From positions 1 through 20,193 of the forward strand of contig CAXPZW010000008.1 of the NCBI GenBank assembly GCA_964221845.1: a stretch of DNA of 20,193 nt, given 5' to 3'. Under the pieces are notes generated by a model, which made no database searches, was not told where the DNA came from, and saw only the letters and a list, made by a program, of their open reading frames with translations. Made by a program: the position numbers and the translations under genes. The first letter of the stretch is position 1; every line of letters begins with the position of its first letter. The DNA is from CAXPZW01 sp964221845. Its GTDB lineage: Bacteria; Bacteroidota; Bacteroidia; Flavobacteriales_D; Sanyastnellaceae. Of the stretch, positions 1-6,493 are shown in pieces.

Positions 1-797
1 TGCGTCGACTCACCAAACTCATGGAACGCTCTGGCGAAGGAGGCGTGACCCCGCTGGGCTATTTCATCGATCGCGATAAAGGTTATGTGCGCATTCGCGG
101 GCAAGTGGCTGATACCGGGCGCAAACATTACGACCGCAAAAACGAGGAGCTCACCACTTGGTTGGCCTCGGAATTGGTCGATGCTCCTTTTGGTACAAAA
201 GTCACAGGAACCGCTCATTTGATCGATGTGAACAACGACATGCTCAGCATCAACATGATCAAAGGTCTGGGCATTGCCTTCATCATCATTGCCTTGATCG
301 TGGGCATCATGTACCGATCGGTCACCATGGTGTTGATCTCGCTGGTACCCAACATGCTGCCGCTGGTTTTGATTGCGGCCATCATGGGCTTCTTTGGGAT
401 CTACTTGAAGGTCAGCACCTCCATCATTTTCACCATCGCCTTCGGGATTGCGGTGGACGACACGATTCATTTCTTGAGCAAGTTCCGCATCCAGCTGGCC
501 AAGGGACGCACCTGGCAATACGCGCTCAAACGCACCTACTTGTCCACCGGCAAGGCGATTGTAGTAACGACCTTGATTTTGTGCGCCGGCTTCATCACCC
601 TGGTGTTCTCGGACTTCTTGGGCACCTTCTACATTGGGCTCCTGATTTCACTGACCTTGGCCTTTGCGGTGCTCAGCGACCTGTTCCTGCTCCCGGTGTT
701 GATCATCCTCACCAGCAAGTTTGGATTGGCCAAACGCGCCAGTAAGAAAGCGGCCACACCTCCGCTCAAAGCCCAATTGGCTGAGGCCCAAGGCTGA
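1..797 (+). CDS. RND/MMPL-family exporter, C-terminal part (5' end outside window)
   Basis: The reading frame is open from base 3, so the first methionine (base 21) is internal and the gene begins left of the window; 264 residues are visible. After a short periplasmic segment there are about five or six membrane helices, starting near GLGIAFIIIALIVGIMY and ending near LFLLPVLIIL. The segment GIAVDDTIHF, with its paired acidic residues inside a helix, is the proton-relay type motif of MMPL/RND exporters. These proteins use the proton gradient to move lipids, hopanoids or other hydrophobic compounds across the inner membrane; the substrate cannot be told from this fragment. A short Ala/Lys-rich cytoplasmic tail ends the protein. 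The glycosylasparaginase gene follows 35 bases downstream on the same strand. The family call is firm; subfamily is open. Confidence 0.88.
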   Translation, partial: RRLTKLMERSGEGGVTPLGYFIDRDKGYVRIRGQVADTGRKHYDRKNEELTTWLASELVDAPFGTKVTGTAHLIDVNNDMLSINMIKGLGIAFIIIALIVGIMYRSVTMVLISLVPNMLPLVLIAAIMGFFGIYLKVSTSIIFTIAFGIAVDDTIHFLSKFRIQLAKGRTWQYALKRTYLSTGKAIVVTTLILCAGFITLVFSDFLGTFYIGLLISLTLAFAVLSDLFLLPVLIILTSKFGLAKRASKKAATPPLKAQLAEAQG

Positions 798-832
798 TTG
801 AATTTGCCTACTTTTCAGGGCAAACCTTGACT

Positions 833-1873
833 ATGTCTACCCGTCGAAAATTCTTGTCTACCGGCATTGGAGCCGCCCTCGGCGTCGCCGGAGGATACCT
901 GTTGGGACGCAACACCGCCTCAGCTGCTCTTGCCCCCGCCCCCACTCCTGACGCTGCCCCTTCACCGGGCATCAGCCCCATGGGCGACACCTTCAAAGGC
1001 GGTCAAATCATCAGCACGTGGTACCACGGATTGGTGGCCAACGACGCCGCCTGGAAGGTGATCGGACAAGGAGGTATGGCTGTGGACGCGGTTGAAGCTG
1101 CCGCTCGCATCGTAGAGTTGGACCCCAAAGGCAGCTCGGTAGGTATGGGAGGACGCCCCGACCGCGAAGGCCACGTCACCCTCGACGCCTGCATCATGGA
1201 CCATACCGGAAACGCTGGCTCGGTGACCGCCATTGAGAACATCATGCACCCCATCACTGTGGCCCGCAAGGTCATGGACGAAACCCCGCACGTGATGCTC
1301 ACCGCCGAAGGCGCCTACCAACTCGCACGCGAACACGGCATGGAGCACACCGATCTGCTCACCGAAGACAGCCGCAAGGCCTGGCAAAACTGGCTCAAGG
1401 AGTCCCAGTACAAGCCCATCATCAACATCGAAAACCACGATACCATTGGCATTGTGGCCCAAGACCAACAGGGCAACCTATCGGGCGCTTGCACCACCAG
1501 CGGTTTGGCCTTCAAAATGCGCGGACGCGTAGGCGACAGCCCCATCATTGGTGCGGGCTTGTTTGTGGACAACGAAATTGGAGCGGCCACCGCCACAGGG
1601 TTGGGTGAGGCCGTCATGAAATCATGCGGTTCCTTCCTGATTGTGGAACTGATGCGTCAGGGGATGCACCCGCAAGCGGCCTGTGAAGAAGCGGTGCGCC
1701 GCATTGTCGCCAAACAAAAAGGGTACAAGGACTTTCAGATTGGCTACTTGGCCATCCGCAAAGACGGAGAAGTGGGCGCGCACGCCATCCACTACGGGTT
1801 CAACTACGCACACCTGCGTGCAGGCGGCGAGAACCACATGGTGGACGTCTCACACGTTACGCCGAAGCCGTAA
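833..1873 (+). CDS. Glycosylasparaginase (N4-(beta-N-acetylglucosaminyl)-L-asparaginase), Tat-exported
   Basis: An Ntn-hydrolase that cleaves the bond between Asn and N-acetylglucosamine in glycoasparagine, or acts as a plant-type/isoaspartyl asparaginase relative. The hallmark is HDTIG near residue 204: autocleavage before this Thr produces alpha and beta chains and exposes the Thr as the catalytic nucleophile. The later segments RVGDSPIIGAGLFVD and ATGLGE are substrate-binding loops of the family, and 346 residues is a normal length. The N-terminus has a twin-arginine signal (STRRKFLSTG, then an Ala/Gly/Leu-rich helix), which predicts folded export to the periplasm, and a Pro/Ala-rich spacer follows. 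I chose the ATG at 833; a TTG at 827 in frame would add two residues. Its 3' end overlaps the convergent next gene by 17 bases. Confidence 0.92.
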   Translation: MSTRRKFLSTGIGAALGVAGGYLLGRNTASAALAPAPTPDAAPSPGISPMGDTFKGGQIISTWYHGLVANDAAWKVIGQGGMAVDAVEAAARIVELDPKGSSVGMGGRPDREGHVTLDACIMDHTGNAGSVTAIENIMHPITVARKVMDETPHVMLTAEGAYQLAREHGMEHTDLLTEDSRKAWQNWLKESQYKPIINIENHDTIGIVAQDQQGNLSGACTTSGLAFKMRGRVGDSPIIGAGLFVDNEIGAATATGLGEAVMKSCGSFLIVELMRQGMHPQAACEEAVRRIVAKQKGYKDFQIGYLAIRKDGEVGAHAIHYGFNYAHLRAGGENHMVDVSHVTPKP

Positions 1874-2177
1874 GGATCTTATGCACTTCTGGAAGCAGGG
1901 TGGCGGGACCGCCTGAGTGGTGAATCACCTTGATGCCTGGACGGCTTTCGTTCAAGGCTTGGTCAATGGTTTGCTGCACGTGGGGATCCACGCCGCCGCC
2001 CATGACCACCAACTGGTATTCAGGCTGCAGGAGGCGCTTGACCAAGTCTTCCTGGTCTTCCAACAGGCCGTAAGTCTGGTACCCTTCTCGGTCCAGCAGT
2101 TTACGCACGTTTTCCAGCACGTATTCGCGCCGGCTTACCACCATGATGGCGGGCTTGGTTTCTACAGGAGTGTCCAT
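1857..2177 (-). CDS. Small protein with a receiver-like (CheY-like) fold lacking the phosphoacceptor Asp
   Basis: 106 residues, not confidently assigned to a named family. The predicted pattern alternates strands and helices: AIMVVS, a helix EYVLENVRKLLDREG, YQTYGLLE, a helix, then YQLVVMGGGVDP, another helix, KVIHHSGGP and a final helix. This is the order of a response-regulator receiver domain. The position after strand 3, where the phosphorylated Asp normally sits, reads VVMGGG, and the acidic pocket after strand 1 reads VVSRRE, so it should not be phosphorylated. It may be a pseudo-receiver or another small Rossmann-like domain. The start is the ATG at 2177; an upstream TTG at 2186 is in frame but less likely. 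There is no signal peptide or membrane segment. The gene is convergent with, and overlaps, the glycosylasparaginase gene. Confidence 0.7.
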   Translation of the reverse strand: MDTPVETKPAIMVVSRREYVLENVRKLLDREGYQTYGLLEDQEDLVKRLLQPEYQLVVMGGGVDPHVQQTIDQALNESRPGIKVIHHSGGPATLLPEVHKILTASA

Positions 2178-2327
2178 GGTCAGCAATTCAGTCCGTTTCA
2201 GTCGAAAACGGGATTAAAGAAAGGCAAATTGCAAGTCCCGGTTTGCAACGTGCGGGCATTTTTTGTCAACGATCCGACCCGTTTTGTAAGCGTGTGTCCA
2301 CCGGGACGAATGGCCCCATTTGTTCAG

Positions 2328-2335
2328 TAAGTTTG
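2328..2335 (+). promoter_or_regulatory. Bacteroidota -7 promoter element directly before the prenyltransferase gene
   Basis: TAAGTTTG matches the TAnnTTTG consensus exactly and lies only four bases before the ATG at 2340. I see no TTG at the usual 19-base distance upstream. If used, transcription would begin at or next to the start codon, giving a leaderless mRNA. Assigned by pattern alone. Confidence 0.4.
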
Positions 2336-2339
2336 AACC

Positions 2340-3290
2340 ATGCAATCCGCGCGCGCATTTGCCCAGTTGGTTCGCCCAATCAACCTGTTGATTATGGTGC
2401 TGACCATGTATGCCATGCGCTTCTTGGTCCAGGCCCCGATCCTCATCGACGACCTCGAACTCGAGGAGTGGAAATTTGGACTTTCTGTGCTGGTGGTGGT
2501 GCTCTTGGCCGCCGCGGGCAACATCATCAACGATTACTTTGATGTACGCGTGGACCGCATCAACAAACCCCAGCGGGTGGTCATTGGCAAAGGCGTCAAG
2601 CGCCGGGTGGCCATGGCTGCGCACCACGGTTTCAATGTGGTGGCATGTTTGATCGGCGGCTACCTCGCTTACACTTCTCGCGTGTGGGTGCTGGCCATGG
2701 TGCCGGTATTCATGGCTGCCTCCTTATGGTTTTACTCGGTGCAATTCAAAAAGCAACCCCTGATCGGCAACGTGGTGGTGGCGGTCATGGTGGGGGTGGT
2801 GCCCCTGTGGAGCGGCGTGTTTGAGCTCTTGGCCCAGAAGCGCGCTGGCACCGTGACGGTTTCCTACTTCCACCTGGATACGTATGCATGGGCTGCTTTG
2901 CTCGCGTATGCGGCATTTGCATTCTTGCTCACCTTAATGCGCGAGGCCCAAAAAGACTTGGAAGATGTGGAGGGCGACAGTGCCCAGCAGTTTCAGACCA
3001 TGCCCATCGCTTGGGGCGTGCCGTTGACCAAGCGCTATGTGGGCGTTTTGGGCGCACTCACCTTGTTGGCCGTTGTGGCATGCACATGGGAGCTTTCGAA
3101 GTTCCACGAGAACAAATGGTGGTGGGTGGTGCTTTCCTCCTTGGTACTGGTGGTCTTGCCACTTGTGCGCAGCACGCTCAAAACGTTGCGTGGCAGCACT
3201 AAGGAAGACTACCACGCCGCTAGCTCGGCCACCAAATGGACCATGACCGGTGGGTTGCTCATGGCTTGTTGGATCTACTTCACTTTGTAG
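2340..3290 (+). CDS. UbiA-family prenyltransferase (possible geranylgeranylglycerol-phosphate geranylgeranyltransferase type)
   Basis: An integral membrane enzyme that transfers a polyprenyl chain from its diphosphate to an acceptor. About eight or nine hydrophobic helices span the 316 residues. Both Asp-rich magnesium/diphosphate sites are present: NDYFDVRVD at residues 64-72 followed by NKPQR, and DLEDVEGD at residues 206-213. Bacteroidota members of this branch are often annotated as geranylgeranylglycerol-phosphate geranylgeranyltransferases; UbiA, MenA and heme A synthase relatives share the motifs, so the acceptor is not decided here. The stop codon is followed after one base by the ATG of the DAHP synthase gene, so the two are very likely one transcript. 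A chorismate-derived aromatic acceptor is a possible link, but that is only inference from position. Confidence 0.85.
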   Translation: MQSARAFAQLVRPINLLIMVLTMYAMRFLVQAPILIDDLELEEWKFGLSVLVVVLLAAAGNIINDYFDVRVDRINKPQRVVIGKGVKRRVAMAAHHGFNVVACLIGGYLAYTSRVWVLAMVPVFMAASLWFYSVQFKKQPLIGNVVVAVMVGVVPLWSGVFELLAQKRAGTVTVSYFHLDTYAWAALLAYAAFAFLLTLMREAQKDLEDVEGDSAQQFQTMPIAWGVPLTKRYVGVLGALTLLAVVACTWELSKFHENKWWWVVLSSLVLVVLPLVRSTLKTLRGSTKEDYHAASSATKWTMTGGLLMACWIYFTL

Positions 3291-3291
3291 C

Positions 3292-4383
3292 ATGACGTTT
3301 ACCCTGCACCACCGCACTTCTCCCTTGGTCATTGCCGGCCCCTGCAGCGCCGAAACCCCAGAGCAAATGCGAGCCTCTTGCTTGCCGTTGGCGGATATTC
3401 CTTCGGTCAACCTGATCCGTGCCGGCATCTGGAAACCCCGCACCCGCCCCGACAGCTTCGAAGGCGTGGGCGAACAAGGACTCCCTTGGCTCAAAGAAGT
3501 AGGAGAAGCTACTGGACTGCCCGTGTGCACCGAGGTGGCCAATGCCCGCCACGTGGAAGCGTGTTTGAAGCAGGGCATCGACGTGTTGTGGATCGGTGCG
3601 CGCACCACGGTCAACCCGTTCAGTGTGCAGGCCATTGCTGATGCCTTGCAAGGGGTGGACATTCGCGTGCTGGTAAAGAACCCCATCAACCCCGACATCA
3701 AACTCTGGTTGGGAGCCGTGGAACGCATTGAAGCCGCCGGCATCCAAGAAGTAGGCGCCATTCACCGCGGATTCAGCTACTACGGCGAGAGCATTTACCG
3801 CAACCAACCCCGTTGGGAATTGGCCATCGCATTCCGCGCCGCCCGCCCAGATTTGCCGTTAATCTGTGACCCCAGCCACATGGCCGGTCGCCGGGATTTG
3901 TTGCAAGACATCTCCTCACACGCGCTGGACCTGGGGCTGGACGGCCTCATGATCGAAAGCCACTGCAATCCGGACGAAGCCCGGAGCGACGCTGCGCAGC
4001 AAATCACCCCATATACCTTAGGCCTGTTATTGGACCGTGTGCTGCACCGCACCCCCAACCCCATCGCCGCCAGCGACCCGAGTCTTTCCGGGCTCCGCAG
4101 CAAAATCGACGGGTTGGACGAAGAGATCATCACCCTGCTTGCGCGTCGCTTGGCCACTGCACAAGAAATCGGTGAGTACAAAGCAGGCGCCGACCTGGAA
4201 ATCCTGCAACCCGCACGCTGGCGCGAAATCCTGGAAACCCGCACCGAATTGGCTGAAAAGTTGGGATTGGACCCGGCGTTTATCCTGGATTACTTAGACC
4301 TGATGCACAAGCAATCCATTGCGCTGCAAAAGGCCGTATTCAAAGCCCAAGGGAAATCCGATTCAGAGGGCATTCCCTGGTAG
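3292..4383 (+). CDS. Bifunctional DAHP synthase / chorismate mutase
   Basis: Makes 3-deoxy-D-arabino-heptulosonate 7-phosphate from phosphoenolpyruvate and erythrose 4-phosphate (first step of the shikimate pathway), and converts chorismate to prephenate. Residues 1-250 are the aldolase-type barrel: AGPCSAET with the metal-binding Cys18, GIWKPRTRP for substrate phosphate, LVKNPIN, CDPSH with His196, and GLMIESHCNPDEA with Glu222. Residues about 266-350 are an AroQ-type helical chorismate mutase: LRSKIDGLDEEIITLLARR and QEIGEYKAG. The order synthase first, mutase second is typical of Bacteroidota; the mutase part often gives feedback control by prephenate. The start is the ATG at 3292, one base after the prenyltransferase stop; an in-frame ATG at 3250 lies inside the upstream gene. 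The 3' end overlaps the convergent glycosyltransferase gene by 21 bases. Confidence 0.94.
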   Translation: MTFTLHHRTSPLVIAGPCSAETPEQMRASCLPLADIPSVNLIRAGIWKPRTRPDSFEGVGEQGLPWLKEVGEATGLPVCTEVANARHVEACLKQGIDVLWIGARTTVNPFSVQAIADALQGVDIRVLVKNPINPDIKLWLGAVERIEAAGIQEVGAIHRGFSYYGESIYRNQPRWELAIAFRAARPDLPLICDPSHMAGRRDLLQDISSHALDLGLDGLMIESHCNPDEARSDAAQQITPYTLGLLLDRVLHRTPNPIAASDPSLSGLRSKIDGLDEEIITLLARRLATAQEIGEYKAGADLEILQPARWREILETRTELAEKLGLDPAFILDYLDLMHKQSIALQKAVFKAQGKSDSEGIPW

Positions 4384-5499
4384 CAGCCCACCGTACACTT
4401 CACGGATCACTTCAGACTCAGCTTCCCAGTTGAAGACTTCTGCTGCGCGCGCCAATTCCGCATCCCAATGGGCGCGATCGGGCGTGTTCAAGGCCTCGGT
4501 GATCACGGCAGCCACGTGTTCTGGATCGTGGGAGTGCACGGTCTTTCCAATGGCAAATTGCCGGTGTACACGCAACAATTCTGGCAACTCGGTCGTGACT
4601 ACGGGCGTGCGCATTTGGATGTAGTCGAACAATTTGTTGGGGAGCGAGTAGCGGTAATTGAGGTGGTCAGGTTTGTCCAGTGACAAGCCCAAATCCGCCA
4701 CTGCGGTGTACTTCTGCAGCTCCTCGAACGGCAGGCGGGGCAATTGAATGATGTTGGCGCCTTTGCCTTCGCCTTTTAACCACTCCTGTACTTGGTCCCA
4801 CTCCTGCCCTGCTCCGATGAGCAACAAATGCGCATCGGGGACGCGGGTGATGGCCTGCGCTGCTTCCCAAGCACCTCGGTCGGGATCCAAGAAAGCACCC
4901 TGAAGGATGACCAGGTGACCGGTTGTCGGAAGGCCCAGTTCCGCCCGGGTGGCGGTAGGCAAATCTGTACGTCGCGGCGGCACATTGCGCAGCACGCGTA
5001 CGTCTACGCCGTATTTGTCCCGGTAGGCTTCTGCAATGGTCTCGTTGACGGTAAAGACCCGTTTGAGCTTGGGGAAAATGCGTTTTTCGATGGCCAACCA
5101 ACACTTCTTCTGGAAGTTGCGCCCGGTAAGTCCGGCGGCCTCGGTAAAGTATTCGTGGCTGTCGTAGACGACTTGTTTGCCTCGCAGTTTGGCCACCAAC
5201 CAAGCGGCAGGCAGCGTGTCCAAGTCGTTGGCCAGAATCACGTCTGTGCGTGCCCCAAGTAGGTAAAAGAACAGTCGGATGTTCAGGCTGGCATAAAACA
5301 GCGCCCCCCCGGTAAACGGAAGGCGAAAACGCCGGGTGGCATAAGGCCTGTCCAACGGCGCGGAATCGGGCAGTTTGCGGCCGATCAGGGTCAGTTCAAA
5401 ACCCATGTCCACCAGCGTGTCGCACACCTTGCGCACCCGCTGGTCGAACACCAGGTCGTTACTGACCAGAACGCTGATGCGCACGGTTTCCGCGGACAT
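4363..5499 (-). CDS. Glycosyltransferase, GT4 family (GT-B fold)
   Basis: A cytoplasmic nucleotide-sugar-dependent glycosyltransferase of 378 residues, of usual length for the family. The N-terminal acceptor half carries LVFDQRVRKVCDTLVDMGFELTLIG at the start and VVYDSHEYFTEAAG near residues 110-123. The C-terminal donor half carries VILQGAF, HLLLIGAG and SLPNKLFDYIQMRTPVV (about residues 285-301), the conserved donor-binding helix of GT4 enzymes. Sugar and acceptor are unknown; envelope polysaccharide or glycolipid synthesis is the usual role. The first 41 bases overlap the end of the upstream exonuclease gene on the same strand, so the pair should be co-transcribed and translationally coupled. 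It converges on, and overlaps, the DAHP synthase gene. Confidence 0.9.
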   Translation of the reverse strand: MSAETVRISVLVSNDLVFDQRVRKVCDTLVDMGFELTLIGRKLPDSAPLDRPYATRRFRLPFTGGALFYASLNIRLFFYLLGARTDVILANDLDTLPAAWLVAKLRGKQVVYDSHEYFTEAAGLTGRNFQKKCWLAIEKRIFPKLKRVFTVNETIAEAYRDKYGVDVRVLRNVPPRRTDLPTATRAELGLPTTGHLVILQGAFLDPDRGAWEAAQAITRVPDAHLLLIGAGQEWDQVQEWLKGEGKGANIIQLPRLPFEELQKYTAVADLGLSLDKPDHLNYRYSLPNKLFDYIQMRTPVVTTELPELLRVHRQFAIGKTVHSHDPEHVAAVITEALNTPDRAHWDAELARAAEVFNWEAESEVIREVYGGLLPGNAL

Positions 5500-6313
5500 C
5501 TTCCCAGATTTCGGTCAGTACTTTTTTGGTGTAGCGGGGGAAATCGCCGTCCATCATCCAGTTGTAGTAACCGGGATTGCCTTTGAGCACTTCGGCCACC
5601 GATTGGCCTTTGTACTTGCCAAAGTTGAACACGGGCACGTCGTTGTCGTCGTAGACAAAGCGGCCCATGAAGTCCACATTGCGTCCGCGTTGGCAGAACG
5701 TGTGCAATACGTCCATGTCGTTGGTGAAGGTAGGGAGGACATTTCCCTTAGCATCGATCACATCCATGCCTTCGTATCGCTCCACTTGGGACTTGAACAC
5801 CTCAAAGGTGGCCATGGTGTCGGGCAACGCCTCGTGTGCGTCGTCCAGGGTTTTGTCGCAATAGAACTTGTAGGCCGCCTTGAGCGTGCGCTGCTCCATG
5901 ATGTGAAAGATGGTCTGCACATCAATCAAGTTACGCCCCTCGGTGCTGAAATCGATGCCCACCCGCATGAACTCCTCGGCCAAAAGCGGAATGTCAAACT
6001 TGTTGGAGTTGAACCCGCCCAAGTCGCAGTCATGCAGAAACTTGAACAGGCCCTTCGAGATCTGGCGAAAGGTGGGGGCCTCCTTCACATGATCGTCGTA
6101 AATGCCATGTACCGCGCTGCTCTCAGCCGGGATGGGCATCTCGGGGTTGATCAGGTAGCGGTTGTCGGGACCGGGTTTCTCTGGCTTGGTGGAGATGGTG
6201 CCGTCGGGCATGATCTTAACCACAGCGAGTTCCACAATGCGGTCTTTGGCGATGTTGACGCCGGTGGTCTCCAAGTCAAAGATCACCAGGGGTTTGCGAA
6301 GGTTCAGTTGCAT
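5459..6313 (-). CDS. DnaQ-like DEDDh 3'-5' exonuclease with extra C-terminal domain
   Basis: A metal-dependent 3'-5' exonuclease of the DNA polymerase III epsilon superfamily. All catalytic residues are visible: Asp13 and Glu15 in IFDLETTG, Asp107 in FNSNKFDIPLL, and His160 with Asp165 in DAHEALPDT, which makes it DEDDh type. Beyond the nuclease (residues 1-180) there is a second small domain with FGKYKGQSVAEVLKGNPGYY and WMMDGDFPRYT (about residues 229-265). This is an extension seen in Bacteroidota relatives and absent from E. coli DnaQ. It could serve proofreading or a repair/RNA-trimming role; no clamp-binding motif is obvious. It is the first gene of a pair with the glycosyltransferase, whose start codon lies inside this gene. 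Confidence 0.9.
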   Translation of the reverse strand: MQLNLRKPLVIFDLETTGVNIAKDRIVELAVVKIMPDGTISTKPEKPGPDNRYLINPEMPIPAESSAVHGIYDDHVKEAPTFRQISKGLFKFLHDCDLGGFNSNKFDIPLLAEEFMRVGIDFSTEGRNLIDVQTIFHIMEQRTLKAAYKFYCDKTLDDAHEALPDTMATFEVFKSQVERYEGMDVIDAKGNVLPTFTNDMDVLHTFCQRGRNVDFMGRFVYDDNDVPVFNFGKYKGQSVAEVLKGNPGYYNWMMDGDFPRYTKKVLTEIWEDVRGNRAHQRSGQ

Positions 6314-6493
6314 TTATTCAGGGCGGTGTTGGGGTGGCGTGCAATACGGCCAAAAAGATTGCGTTTTGAATGCACAAGTAGAGTAGTAGGCTCGGGCGCC
6401 CGACTGGACGCCCGGCCTGTTAAAGCAGAACAGAAACCCCCGACGGGAGTGTCGGGGGTTTTCTGTGTTTATATGGATCGGTAAAAGGCGTGA
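6314..6493. other. Gene-free spacer with a 12-base palindrome
   Basis: This 180-base spacer separates two minus-strand genes and contains the terminator described next. It also has a perfect 12-base GC palindrome (6392-6403). The left arm of that palindrome can pair instead with CGCCCG at 6409-6414, so two alternative hairpins are possible. I found no consensus promoter for the exonuclease here and no credible ORF. Confidence 0.5.
6431..6465 (-). terminator. Rho-independent terminator of the PD40/OmpA gene, possibly bidirectional
   Basis: ACCCCCGAC (6436-6444) pairs with GTCGGGGGT (6451-6459) around a six-base loop, and the outer CAGAAA/TTTCTG extends the stem with one bulged T. It lies about 30 bases after the stop codon of the minus-strand PD40/OmpA gene. 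T-rich stretches on both sides mean it could stop transcription from either direction. Confidence 0.75.

Noticed and set aside
803..824. Small hairpin TTTGCC/GGCAAA between the exporter and glycosylasparaginase genes as a terminator
   Set aside because: The stem is only six base pairs with a ten-base loop and has no T-run after it; the two genes may be read through.
1917..2330. Plus-strand open frame over the pseudo-receiver gene
   Set aside because: The minus-strand product has clear strand-helix alternation and a sensible start, while this frame gives His/Gln/Phe-rich sequence with no recognised feature.
2934..3761. Minus-strand open frame across the end of the prenyltransferase and start of the DAHP synthase genes
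   Set aside because: It crosses two well-supported genes in antisense and its product is low-complexity Ser/Thr/Met-rich sequence.
5375..6484. Long plus-strand open frame opposite the exonuclease gene
   Set aside because: It lies antisense to a gene with complete catalytic motifs, has no recognisable domain, and its His/Val/Glu-rich translation is what reverse reading of GC-rich codons produces.
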